Source: an uncultured Lachnospiraceae bacterium
GTDB lineage: Bacteria; Bacillota; Clostridia; Lachnospirales; Lachnospiraceae
Assembly (NCBI GenBank): GCA_910588655.1
Contig: CAJUPJ010000052.1
Location: 1 to 17,492, forward strand
Reading direction: 5' to 3'
Length of the DNA stretch: 17,492 nt
Part shown: positions 5,950 through 13,393 of the stretch, in pieces
How the letters are laid out: each line of letters begins with the position of its first letter
Numbering within the stretch: position 1 is the first letter of the stretch
Translations under genes and position numbers: made by a program
The notes under the pieces: model-generated
What the model saw: the letters and a program-made list of their open reading frames with translations, nothing else
Told to the model about the DNA's origin: nothing
Database searches by the model: none

Positions 5950-7803
5950 ATGGATTATTATAGATTAGTTAAAAGAGCAGACCCTGCAAAAACTGCAATT
6001 ATAGAAGATGGCAATGCGTATACATACGGTGAAATTTCAGGTCTTGCATCAGTTATGGCAGAACAGATATCAGGAGAGCAGGAATATAATGCAAATATTT
6101 TAAAAATACAAGGCAAAACTGTTTATATAATAAAAGAAAACGGTATTTTAGAGCAGCTTGTGGCATTTCTGGCATGTAATGCTGCAAATATAATTCCAAT
6201 AATAGTACCATCAGATGCCAGGAAATTACCAGAAACCAGTTATGTTCCAGATAATGCCTGTATGGCAGTAATGACTTCTGGAACAACAGGCATACCTAAA
6301 GTTTTATACAGGACTTATAAAAGCTGGGCTGGATTTTTTCCAGTACAGAATGAAATATTTGGGATAAATAAAGAAAGTGTGATTTTTGCACATGGAAGCC
6401 TTGCATTTACTGGAAACCTGAATTTATATATGGCGCAGTTTTATGTACAAGGTACAATTGTGGCAGAAAATAAATTTAATCCTAAAAGATGGGCATATGT
6501 AATAAATAAAGAAAATGTAAATACTATATATCTTATTCCGTCTAAACTTATGCTGCTTCCGTCTGTTATAAAAGAAATTAATAAAAATGTGAAATCCATA
6601 ATATCAGGGTCACAAAGCCTTGGGTATAGTGATGCCATAAAATTAAAAGAAGTATTTCCTATGGCAGAAATTACATTATATTACGGGGCAAGTGAACTTA
6701 ATTATATTACATATGTAAAAGACAGAGATATGACAATAGATAAAAACCTTATAGGAAAGCCATTTCCAGGTATAAGAGTATTTGTAAATAATGGAAATAT
6801 TTATGTGGACAGCCCATACCATGCAGAGGGAATAAAATGTCCATATTCAGTATCGGACAAGGGGCATATAGACCAAAATGGCTGTTTATATTTTGAGGGC
6901 AGAAGTGATGATATAGTTTTAATACATGGACGCAAAATTTCATTAATCCGTATTGAAAATGAACTCGAAAGCCTGGAAGAAGTCCGTGAGGCAGCAGTAA
7001 TTCCAATTATAGAAAATGGAAAACAGGTTATTGCCGCCTTTATTGATATGGGTTATAATATTAATAATTTTGTTGTAAATGGTAATGGTTGTATCAGTAT
7101 AAATAAAGAAAAGGATGTTATTATATTAAAGAAACTTAGCAATAATGATAAAATATTTACAAGCCTTAGGAAAAAGCTTGCACATTATGAAATGCCATGT
7201 AAAATAATAGTAATAGATGACATGCCGCATAATGAGAGTGGGAAAAAGGATAAAAAGAAAATACAGGAGATGTGGATTAATATGGATTTTATAGATTTAG
7301 CAAAAGAAAGATACTCTCTAAGAAATATGGATAAAAACCATCCAGTAGAAAAAGAAAAACTAGAAAAAATTGCAGAAGCAGCAAGGATATCACCATCGGC
7401 GTGTAACCTTCAGAGGCACAGGCTTAAAATAGTGACAAGCAAAGAAGGTATAGAGAAATTAAGAGGATGCACAAATTGCCATTTTAATGCGCCAGCAGTT
7501 TTTATTATATCATTAGAAAAAGATACAGGCAGTTCACCAATGGATGAAAAAAGCGGAATGTACTTTGGGCTTATAGATATAGGAATAGTTGCAGCACATA
7601 TGTCATTACAAGCGGCAGAACTTGGTGTTGGTACAACTATTGTTGGAATGTTTGATAAGAAAAAAATCATAGAAGAATTTAATATTCCAAATTCTTGTGA
7701 ACCTGTATTAATAATGCCGGCAGGTTATCCAGCAGATAACAGCGGGCCATGTATATTACATAAAAGCAGGCTTTCTATAGATAAGACAACAGAATGGGTA
7801 TAG
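5950..7803 (+). CDS. Acyl-CoA ligase-like (ANL) enzyme fused to a nitroreductase domain
   Basis: A 617-aa two-domain protein. Residues 1-440 are an adenylate-forming enzyme: P-loop TSGTTGIPK (109-117), YYGASE (244-249), the hinge region GCLYFEGRSDD (311-321), and C-terminal NESGKKDKK with the expected catalytic Lys432. It should activate a carboxylate as acyl-AMP and probably transfer it to CoA. Residues about 445-617 are an FMN nitroreductase-like domain: ERYSLRN, EAARISPSACNLQ, GIVAAHMSLQAAELGVGTT and PVLIMPAGYP. ATG 5950 with GGAG at 5937-5940 is preferred over the in-frame TTG at 5935, which lacks a ribosome binding site. The ligase half resembles YhfT in context. At the junction AGGAG (7265-7269) precedes an in-frame ATG (7282), as if two genes had fused. 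The flavin domain might act as an enoyl reductase; this is inference. Confidence 0.87.
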   Translation: MDYYRLVKRADPAKTAIIEDGNAYTYGEISGLASVMAEQISGEQEYNANILKIQGKTVYIIKENGILEQLVAFLACNAANIIPIIVPSDARKLPETSYVPDNACMAVMTSGTTGIPKVLYRTYKSWAGFFPVQNEIFGINKESVIFAHGSLAFTGNLNLYMAQFYVQGTIVAENKFNPKRWAYVINKENVNTIYLIPSKLMLLPSVIKEINKNVKSIISGSQSLGYSDAIKLKEVFPMAEITLYYGASELNYITYVKDRDMTIDKNLIGKPFPGIRVFVNNGNIYVDSPYHAEGIKCPYSVSDKGHIDQNGCLYFEGRSDDIVLIHGRKISLIRIENELESLEEVREAAVIPIIENGKQVIAAFIDMGYNINNFVVNGNGCISINKEKDVIILKKLSNNDKIFTSLRKKLAHYEMPCKIIVIDDMPHNESGKKDKKKIQEMWINMDFIDLAKERYSLRNMDKNHPVEKEKLEKIAEAARISPSACNLQRHRLKIVTSKEGIEKLRGCTNCHFNAPAVFIISLEKDTGSSPMDEKSGMYFGLIDIGIVAAHMSLQAAELGVGTTIVGMFDKKKIIEEFNIPNSCEPVLIMPAGYPADNSGPCILHKSRLSIDKTTEWV

Positions 7804-7892
7804 TATAGCACCCCTTTTAATACTTTGGCTGGAAAGTTATTAGAAAAATTTATGAATGTATAAACTTTATTAAAGTTAAGTATTATGCTGGA

Positions 7893-8906
7893 TTAACCAG
7901 ATATTACATTGACTTTGCATATGGCTTTTGTGCCATCTTCACTAACTGTAATTATTGAAGTGCCTTTTTCTAGGGCATATACATTGCCAAGCTGGTCTAC
8001 AGATGCAACGCTTTCTTTGCTGGAAGTCCAGACAGGTGCGTTGCCTGATGATATTGTCATGCTGATATTATAAGAAGACCCCTTTTCAAGTGTTATTTCA
8101 CTGCTTCCAAGTTTTATCTCTGGCGGCTCAACTACAACTTCACAAGTCTTGCTTACACCATCAGCTTTAGCAGTTATTAGTGCTGTACCATGTTTAACTG
8201 CAGTTACTTTTCCGTTTTCATCAACGGTTGCAACACTCTTTTTGTTTGATTTCCAGACTGGTGCAATGCCTGATGAAACAGAAGCACACAGTTTAAAGCT
8301 CTGGCATCTGTATAGGCGTTTATAAAGCCTGTCCAGCTTTACCACTGGTTTCCTTACAGTGACATGGCAGTTTGCAGATGAGCCGCCTGCCTGTACTGTA
8401 ATTACTGCACTTCCTGGCTTGCATCCTGTAATATTGCCTTCCTCATCAACAACTGCAACACTTCTTTTATTACTTTTAAATACAGGTACAGATTTATTTG
8501 AGGTTTCTGCATCCAGTTTAAAAGTTTCGTGGTTTTCTATAGACAGGGACTTTTTATTAAGTTTAATCTGTGTTTTTGCAACTTTAATGCGGCATGATGC
8601 CTCAGATGTAAATGCTTTTACAGTAATTGTACAATTTCCTGCTTTTTTAGCTGTAATCCTTCCATATGTATCAACAGTGGCAATTTTCCTGTCTGAACTG
8701 CTGAATTTAGGAATCCTGCCATCGGATGAATATGCAAATAAATAATATTCATCGCCTACATTCATTTCTTTAATGTAATCTGAAAGAAGTATTATTGGTG
8801 CAATCCTTGCAGATACTGGTTTATATATGCTGGAACTGATGCTGCATATTAATAATAATGCAAGAAATATTTTAAAAATATGCCTGGTTATGTGTTTTTT
8901 CTCCAT
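7893..8906 (-). CDS. Exported Big_2 (bacterial Ig-like) repeat protein
   Basis: The 337-aa product begins with a Sec signal peptide (positive MEKKHITRH, hydrophobic core to about residue 30). About four Ig-like group 2 repeats of roughly 75 residues follow. Each ends with the hallmark pattern: KSNKKSVATVDENGKVTAVKHG in one repeat, SSDRKIATVDTYGRITAKKAG, FKSNKRSVAVVDEEGNITG and TSSKESVASVDQLGNVYALEKG in the others, each then followed by a strand with TITV/ITV. There is no enzyme domain, LPXTG motif or membrane anchor, so it is probably a secreted or loosely surface-bound beta-rich protein. AGGAGG lies 7 nt before the ATG. It stands alone, converging on the ligase-nitroreductase gene and diverging from icd. 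Confidence 0.87.
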   Translation of the reverse strand: MEKKHITRHIFKIFLALLLICSISSSIYKPVSARIAPIILLSDYIKEMNVGDEYYLFAYSSDGRIPKFSSSDRKIATVDTYGRITAKKAGNCTITVKAFTSEASCRIKVAKTQIKLNKKSLSIENHETFKLDAETSNKSVPVFKSNKRSVAVVDEEGNITGCKPGSAVITVQAGGSSANCHVTVRKPVVKLDRLYKRLYRCQSFKLCASVSSGIAPVWKSNKKSVATVDENGKVTAVKHGTALITAKADGVSKTCEVVVEPPEIKLGSSEITLEKGSSYNISMTISSGNAPVWTSSKESVASVDQLGNVYALEKGTSIITVSEDGTKAICKVNVISG

Positions 8907-8962
8907 ATGTCTGCCTCCTGTTTGTTTTATAGATTGTATAAAAAGAGATGCTATCTATATAT

Positions 8963-8991
8963 AAATTACCATATGTAACAAAATAAGTCAA
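8963..8991 (-). promoter_or_regulatory. Possible promoter of the Big_2 gene
   Basis: On the - strand TTGACT (8991-8986) and TAATTT (8968-8963) are 17 nt apart. The -35 is good and the -10 weak. It would give a leader of about 50 nt before the ATG at 8906. Confidence 0.35.
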
Positions 8992-9000
8992 TGCTAAAAT

Positions 9001-9029
9001 TTTACTTTATTTTTGTTTCGTGGTACAAT
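9001..9029 (+). promoter_or_regulatory. Likely icd promoter
   Basis: TTTACT (9001-9006), 17 nt, TACAAT (9024-9029). The expected start is near 9036, where a small inverted repeat ATGGC-ACT-GCCAT (9037-9049) begins. This could be an operator or a 5' hairpin. No other good candidate lies before the icd ribosome binding site. Confidence 0.5.
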
Positions 9030-9085
9030 AGGAAGCATGGCACTGCCATAATAGCTAATATTAGATGAAACGGAGGAATTTAAAC

Positions 9086-10294
9086 ATGGAAAAGATTAAA
9101 ATGGCTACCCCTTTAGTTGAGATGGATGGGGACGAAATGACGCGTATTCTCTGGAAGATGATTAAGGATGAACTTATTCTTCCTTTCATTGATTTAAAAA
9201 CTGAATATTATGACCTTGGGCTTGAACACCGCAATGAAACTGACGATAAGGTTACATTTGACTCAGCAGAAGCAGCAAAGAAATATGGGGTCGCAGTTAA
9301 ATGTGCAACTATTACACCAAATGCTGCAAGGATGGATGAGTATAATTTAAAAGAAATGTGGAAATCACCTAACGGTACAATAAGGGCGGTGCTTGATGGT
9401 ACTGTTTTCCGTGCACCTATACAGGTAAAGGGGATTGACCCTTGTGTTAAAAACTGGAAGAAACCAATTACTCTTGCAAGACATGCATATGGAGATGTAT
9501 ATAAAAATACAGAGATTAAAGTTCCAGGTGCAGGCAAGGCAGAAATTGTATTTACAGGCGAGGACGGGCAGGAAATACGCCAGACTATACATGAATTTAC
9601 AGGAAGCGGTGTAATCCAGGGCATCCATAATACTGACAAGTCAATAACAAGCTTTGCAAAGGCATGTTTCGCCTATGCACTTGATACAAAACAGGACTTG
9701 TGGTTTGCTACTAAAGATACAATCTCTAAAGTATATGACCATAATTTTAAAGATATATTCCAGGAAGTATATGATAGTGAATTTAAGGATAAATTTGAGG
9801 AAGCAGGGTTAGAATATTTCTATACACTTATTGATGATGCAGTAGCACGCGTTATGAAAACTGAAGGCGGCTTTATATGGGCATGTAAGAACTATGATGG
9901 CGATGTAATGAGTGATATGGTTTCCTCTGCATGTGGCTCACTTGCCATGATGACATCAGTCCTTGTATCACCAGATGGGATATATGAATATGAAGCAGCA
10001 CATGGCACAGTGCAGAGGCATTATTACAAGCACCTTAAAGGTGAAGAAACATCTACAAATTCAGTAGCTACAATATTTGCCTGGACAGGTGCATTGCGCA
10101 AACGTGGTGAACTTGACAATATAAAAGAACTTATGGATTTTGCAGACAAGCTTGAAGAAGCAACACTTGGCACAATAGAGTCAGGCAGCATGACAAAAGA
10201 CCTTGCGCTTATTACAAGTATTAAGGATGTTAATGTATTAAATAGTGAGGGATTTATTAAAGAAATCAGGAAAAACCTTGAAATGAAACTTTAA
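9086..10294 (+). CDS. icd: NADP-dependent isocitrate dehydrogenase, eukaryote-like dimeric type
   Basis: Oxidises isocitrate to 2-oxoglutarate and CO2 with NADP+ in the cytosol, supplying glutamate precursor and NADPH. The 402-aa product is of the eukaryote-like family rather than the E. coli type. From ATG 9086 the isocitrate-binding residues fall at the same numbers as in human IDH1: Ser94, Asn96 and Arg100 in KSPNGTIR, Arg109 in VFRAP, Arg132 in ARHAYGD. The stretch AAHGTVQRHYYKH keeps the Arg-His pair that contacts the 2'-phosphate of NADP. ATG 9086 has GGAGG at 9072-9076; the in-frame ATG at 9065 lies on top of that site and is rejected. The MYG1 gene follows after 36 nt, apparently in one transcript. 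Confidence 0.95.
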   Translation: MEKIKMATPLVEMDGDEMTRILWKMIKDELILPFIDLKTEYYDLGLEHRNETDDKVTFDSAEAAKKYGVAVKCATITPNAARMDEYNLKEMWKSPNGTIRAVLDGTVFRAPIQVKGIDPCVKNWKKPITLARHAYGDVYKNTEIKVPGAGKAEIVFTGEDGQEIRQTIHEFTGSGVIQGIHNTDKSITSFAKACFAYALDTKQDLWFATKDTISKVYDHNFKDIFQEVYDSEFKDKFEEAGLEYFYTLIDDAVARVMKTEGGFIWACKNYDGDVMSDMVSSACGSLAMMTSVLVSPDGIYEYEAAHGTVQRHYYKHLKGEETSTNSVATIFAWTGALRKRGELDNIKELMDFADKLEEATLGTIESGSMTKDLALITSIKDVNVLNSEGFIKEIRKNLEMKL

Positions 10295-10330
10295 AATCCG
10301 TTATATTATTGCAGGAGAGATAATGCAGGT

Positions 10331-11200
10331 ATGGATAAAGAGTATAGCAAAACAATTGAAATACCCTTGCGGGGTTTTACACATGGAAGTAAATTCCATT
10401 CAGATGATGTATTTGCAACAGCATTTTTAAAAATACTAAATCCTGGTATTGAAATTACAAGGGGATTTGAAGTGCCAGAAAAATTTGATGGTATTGTGTA
10501 TGACATTGGCAGGGGGAGGTACGACCACCACCAGGCAGATAAGGAGTACCGTGAAAACGGCTGCCCATATGCTGCATTTGGGCTTGTATGGCGTGAATTT
10601 GGTGCAGAATATATTGGCACAGAAGAAGCAGAAAGGTTTGACAGGGATTTTATCCAGCCATTAGATGAGTCTGACAATACAGGCAAAACTAACATACTTG
10701 CAGATATTATAGACGAATTTAACCCTGGATGGGATTCAGGGGAAGACTATGACAAATGTTTCTGGAAAGCAGTGGATTTTGCAAAACTGGTACTTGAAAA
10801 CCATTTTAGTGCAATAGCAGGCATTTACAGGGCGAAAACACTTGTTAATGAAGCGATGGAAGAATGTGACGGAAATGTACTGGTACTTCCACAATTTGCA
10901 CCGTGGAAAGGTGAAGCCATTGGAAGTTCATATAAATTTGTAGTTTATCCGTCATCAAGAGGAGGTTATAGTGCGCAGGGCGTACCAGTTAGTGCTGATG
11001 ATAAGACACTTGTATGTCCTTTTCCAGAAGAATGGTGTGGAAAACCCCCAGAAGAACTTGTTAAAATTACAGGCATAAAAACACTAAGGTTCTGCCATCC
11101 AAATGCATTCCTGGCAGCAGCAGATGAAAAGGAAGATGCAGTAAAAGCCGCAAGAATGGCATTAGATATTAATAAAAATGGCAATGCCAGGTTAACATAA
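10331..11200 (+). CDS. MYG1-family (UPF0160) metal-dependent hydrolase/exonuclease
   Basis: The 289-aa product matches the MYG1 family, which shares the DHH phosphoesterase metal site; eukaryotic MYG1 is reported as an RNA exonuclease, while the bacterial role is uncertain. Metal-binding motifs visible are THGSKFHSDDVFATAF (about residues 17-32) and YDIGRGRYDHHQAD (about 57-70). A later FIQPLDESDNTG supplies another acidic pair, and SRGGYSAQGVPV resembles the DHHA1-like end. It lacks the N-terminal targeting peptide of eukaryotic homologues and is otherwise about full length. AGGAG (10313-10317) and a closer GCAGG precede the ATG. It lies just behind icd and before a GC-rich hairpin. Confidence 0.85.
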   Translation: MDKEYSKTIEIPLRGFTHGSKFHSDDVFATAFLKILNPGIEITRGFEVPEKFDGIVYDIGRGRYDHHQADKEYRENGCPYAAFGLVWREFGAEYIGTEEAERFDRDFIQPLDESDNTGKTNILADIIDEFNPGWDSGEDYDKCFWKAVDFAKLVLENHFSAIAGIYRAKTLVNEAMEECDGNVLVLPQFAPWKGEAIGSSYKFVVYPSSRGGYSAQGVPVSADDKTLVCPFPEEWCGKPPEELVKITGIKTLRFCHPNAFLAAADEKEDAVKAARMALDINKNGNARLT

Positions 11201-11226
11201 AAATAATGCAGGATGGATATTGCAAT

Positions 11227-11394
11227 TTATTGTAAGGAAGTGGGGCTTTGTACCCGCTTCTTTAATGTGGCATTAGTATCATATACCAGCATAGTATATG
11301 GATAAGTAATGTTTTTAATAAGCTTTTTAAAGTTGCGTATATCCAGTTCTGTAATATTATTATGTGGGCAAAATAATTTTTCAAGTTTTTTATT
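11227..11394 (-). pseudogene. Relic of a leucine-rich-repeat gene (C-terminal fragment)
   Basis: On the - strand, from 11394 to a TAA at 11227-11229, an open frame without a start codon reads KLEKLFCPHNNITELDI and continues to YDTNATLKKR. The L..L.C..N.I.ELDI pattern is the leucine-rich repeat seen in the large gene at 15818-17248, and the end resembles that gene's terminal YDEGTEIKK. It overlaps the last codons of the HAAS gene in another frame and has no ribosome binding site. It therefore appears to be the tail of a deleted LRR gene. Confidence 0.6.
11233..11264 (+). terminator. Terminator-like hairpin after the icd-MYG1 unit
   Basis: Arms TAAGGAAGTGGG (11233-11244) and CCCGCTTCTTTA (11253-11264) form a 12-bp stem with two G-U pairs and an 8-nt loop, starting 32 nt after the MYG1 stop. 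The U-tract is short (CTTCTTTAA), so termination may be only partial. Confidence 0.5.
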
Positions 11395-11773
11395 TCATCT
11401 TTTTTCTATCAAATTCTTCAAAACGCATATCCTGTTCTTCAAAGGCTTTTTGTGTTAAATATGCATTAATTCCAAATATACTGGCAGCAGTAACAGATAT
11501 AAGAATAAATATTATTATACCAGTTTTTATATATCTGGTAGTTTTAATATTTTTAAGAACAGGCTGTATATCTATATCTGAATAGTAAGAATTTACAATT
11601 TCATTAGGCTGTCCAAATACATTATATAATTCAGATATAGTATTAACTGTATTTTCTTCACAATAACACTCAACATCATTTTTCAGGTTCTTGATAAATA
11701 TTTTTTCCTTTCTTCTGATTGATGGAAAAAAGGATTTTACATCAGATATATACTGCTGGCATAAAGTTTTCAT
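11390..11773 (-). CDS. HAAS/DUF1700-like membrane protein, copy 2
   Basis: A 127-aa protein with a cytosolic helical N-terminal domain and one membrane segment (about residues 84-104). The N-terminal part (MKTLCQQYISDVKSFFP, then ISELYNVFGQPNEIVNSYYSD) has the HAAS/DUF1700 layout, in which a 'FG.P.EI' turn is typical. Such proteins are commonly encoded directly after PadR regulators, as here; some act with PadR in envelope stress or as anti-sigma-like partners, but the role of this one is unknown. ATG 11773 is preferred because GGAGGAG lies 7 nt upstream. The start is 4 nt after the padR stop, and the ribosome binding site lies within the end of padR, so the two are translationally linked. 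It is a clear paralogue of the gene at 12649-13023. Confidence 0.78.
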   Translation of the reverse strand: MKTLCQQYISDVKSFFPSIRRKEKIFIKNLKNDVECYCEENTVNTISELYNVFGQPNEIVNSYYSDIDIQPVLKNIKTTRYIKTGIIIFILISVTAASIFGINAYLTQKAFEEQDMRFEEFDRKKMK

Positions 11774-11777
11774 ATAT

Positions 11778-12125
11778 TTACTCCTCCCCTGTATCTGGTT
11801 CATAATTTAATACCTTATTAATTGCTTCAGAAGTTTCCCTGTAATCTTGTATAAGAAGTTTTAATCTTTCAGCACCAGCTTCTTCTAAATGGTAATAAAC
11901 CCGTATTTTGCGCTTGCCAGCTTTTTGCTGGTGGTCTGAAATATACCCTGCATCTATAAGTTTATATAATGCCGGGTATAATGAGCCGACAGGAATGTCA
12001 AGCACATTTTCTGATTCCTTTTTAATTGTTTGTGAAAGTTCATACCCATAATAATCTTTTTTGCTTAGTAAATATAAGACCAGAAGTTCTACAGAACCCC
12101 TTTTAAAGTTTATGGTGTTTTTCAT
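11778..12125 (-). CDS. PadR-family transcriptional regulator
   Basis: A 115-aa winged-helix regulator. It shows the family pattern: GSVELLVLYLLSKKDYYGYEL, then DIPVGSLYPALYKLIDAGYI (recognition helix and start of the wing), then RKIRVYYHLEEAGAERL. The C-terminal dimerisation helix is short, as in the compact PadR-s2 type. These repressors usually bind their own promoter region, so it may control this four-gene - strand operon, whose only clear promoter is near 13139-13167. It follows the small exported-protein gene by 33 nt, with a GGCAGG-type ribosome binding site. A degraded second copy of its 5' leader and 3' end is found at 13031-13108. Confidence 0.9.
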   Translation of the reverse strand: MKNTINFKRGSVELLVLYLLSKKDYYGYELSQTIKKESENVLDIPVGSLYPALYKLIDAGYISDHQQKAGKRKIRVYYHLEEAGAERLKLLIQDYRETSEAINKVLNYEPDTGEE

Positions 12126-12158
12126 TCCTGCCTGCCTTTCTTTGCAAAGTTCTAAAAT

Positions 12159-12638
12159 CTATGATACTTTACCATTTTTATCACAGCTTATAGTAACAAG
12201 TCTGGTATAGTCTTTTGAAGAAGTTCCACTTTTATATGTTGCTGTAGCAACAGCAGTAGCGCAATTTGAATTTTTACTGCTGGAGGATGATTTTATAGTC
12301 CATGCTGAATTATATGAAACAGCATTATCAGAACAGTCCAGGCATTTTGAATTTGTACCATTATATGAAAATGTTGCAGTAACTGATACTGACCAGAGTA
12401 CAGTGCCATTAGCACTTTTATATGAAGATGTTTTCGTTTTGGTAGTGGTTTTATCTGTAGCAACTGGCATTATGCCCGTTTCAGAAGGAACATCCTTTAT
12501 AATAGTTTCCCAGTAACATCCATTTGTATCATATTCTGTAATAATATTTACAGAAGCAGCAGATGCAGTTTTTGTTAAAGTACAAGTAACTGATAACAAC
12601 AGGGTTGATGTGAGCAGTGTTAAAAATATTTTTCTCAT
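12159..12638 (-). CDS. Small exported Ser/Thr-rich protein of unknown function
   Basis: A 159-aa protein with a clear Sec signal peptide (MRKIFLTLLTSTLLLSV, likely cleavage after ASA at residue 27). The mature part is rich in Ser and Thr and looks like all-beta structure: alternating TTTKTKTSSYKSANGTVLWS, then SVTATFSYNGTN, then ATATYKSGTSSKDYTRLVTI. Several cysteines (NGCYW, KCLDCSD, NSNCAT, ISCDK) could form disulfides after export. I do not recognise an enzyme or binding motif. It lies between the two HAAS genes in the PadR operon, 10 nt after the upstream gene, so it is probably produced under the same control, perhaps as an envelope-associated or secreted factor. Confidence 0.72.
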   Translation of the reverse strand: MRKIFLTLLTSTLLLSVTCTLTKTASAASVNIITEYDTNGCYWETIIKDVPSETGIMPVATDKTTTKTKTSSYKSANGTVLWSVSVTATFSYNGTNSKCLDCSDNAVSYNSAWTIKSSSSSKNSNCATAVATATYKSGTSSKDYTRLVTISCDKNGKVS

Positions 12639-12648
12639 AGCCTTTTCC

Positions 12649-13023
12649 TTATTCTATAGTTATTTCTTCATAGTATACCATTGAATCGATAAATTTTTCA
12701 TATTGTGTGTATGTCTTAATGCCATATATTATAACTGAAATAAGATACACAAGCAAAAATGCCATTATGGTAAATTTTACAGCTTTAGCAGTTTTTATTT
12801 TTCTTATGACATATTGTGTATCTACATCAGAATAATAAGAATTGACAATTTCGTTTGGCTGTCCGAAACTGTCATATAATTCTGTGATTGAAGTAAATTC
12901 CTCTTCATCGCAATAATTTTCGATAGTTTTTTTAAGCTTGGCAAGAAATATTCTTTCTTCTTTCCCAACTATAGGGAAAAGAGATTTTACATCAGATATG
13001 TATTGCCTGCATAATGTTTTCAT
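12649..13023 (-). CDS. HAAS/DUF1700-like membrane protein, copy 1
   Basis: A 124-aa paralogue of the gene at 11390-11773. The two share MKTLC.QYISDVKS.FP at the start, then ITELYDSFGQPNEIVNSYYSD near residue 55, and one membrane segment (about residues 82-101). The C-terminal tails after the membrane segment differ. ATG 13023 is chosen by alignment with the paralogue; an in-frame TTG at 13029 is possible. It is the first gene of the - strand operon and is preceded by a padR relic that still supplies the GGGGAGGG ribosome binding site. Function unknown; a membrane-bound partner of the PadR system is the best guess. Confidence 0.75.
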   Translation of the reverse strand: MKTLCRQYISDVKSLFPIVGKEERIFLAKLKKTIENYCDEEEFTSITELYDSFGQPNEIVNSYYSDVDTQYVIRKIKTAKAVKFTIMAFLLVYLISVIIYGIKTYTQYEKFIDSMVYYEEITIE

Positions 13024-13030
13024 ATACAAT

Positions 13031-13108
13031 ATTCCCTCCCCTGGATTTGGTTATAACGTTTTTAATAGTGCCAGATATCTGGCTTATTCACCACCTGCCT
13101 TTCACTTT
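13031..13108 (-). pseudogene. padR relic (leader and 3' end only)
   Basis: Reading the - strand, TTATAACCAAATCCAGGGGA (13053-13034) followed by GGG matches the 3' end of the intact padR (TTATGAACCAGATACAGGGG, followed by AGG) with one deleted and three changed bases. Just upstream, AAAGTGAAAGGCAGG (13108-13094) resembles the leader of the intact padR (AAAGAAAGGCAGGCAGG). Nearly all the coding sequence between these parts is missing. This fits a tandem duplication of a padR-HAAS unit with an internal deletion in one copy. Confidence 0.6.
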
Positions 13109-13138
13109 AGGATATGTTTTTATATAATTAGTATAATA

Positions 13139-13167
13139 ACTATATTATAATATTAGGAAAAAATCAA
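13139..13167 (-). promoter_or_regulatory. Promoter of the HAAS-PadR operon
   Basis: On the - strand TTGATT (13167-13162), a 17-nt spacer and TATAGT (13144-13139), one or two mismatches from consensus in each box. The palindrome ATATTATAATAT (13142-13153) overlaps it and is a candidate PadR site. The leader of about 110 nt contains the padR relic. Confidence 0.5.
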
Positions 13168-13190
13168 TATTTAGAAAAACTATATTACTG

Positions 13191-13220
13191 TTGACAGATA
13201 ATAATGATATATGATATTAT
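13191..13220 (+). promoter_or_regulatory. Likely promoter of the subtilase gene
   Basis: TTGACA (13191-13196), an 18-nt spacer and TATTAT (13215-13220). It would give a leader of about 290 nt before the protease ATG at 13519. Confidence 0.5.
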
Positions 13221-13332
13221 AAATAAAAGATAATTATAGTTTTTAAGATTGAGTATTATAATTGCAGGAAACTATAAATCCAGGGAAGGAGGGCAGAGAA
13301 AAGGTAATTTAGTGGTATTTGGACAAGAAAAA

Positions 13333-13393
13333 AGCATCTATAAAAATTCACATGGTCTTGGCAGTCCAGATAAAATAAATTTTTATAAATGCT
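13333..13393. other. Long stem-loop in the protease leader
   Basis: AGCAT (13333-13337) and ATAAAAATT (13340-13348) pair with AATTTTTAT (13378-13386) and ATGCT (13389-13393): 14 pairs with one 2x2 internal loop and a 29-nt loop. On the - strand the stem is followed directly by TTTTTTC, as in a terminator, although no gene lies upstream in that direction; on the + strand there is no U-tract. Confidence 0.55.

Noticed and set aside
7804..7892. Terminator between the ligase-nitroreductase gene and the converging Big_2 gene
   Set aside because: Only short AT-rich stems (AATACTTT/AAAGTTATT, AACTTT/AAAGTT) without a U-tract; not strong enough to call.
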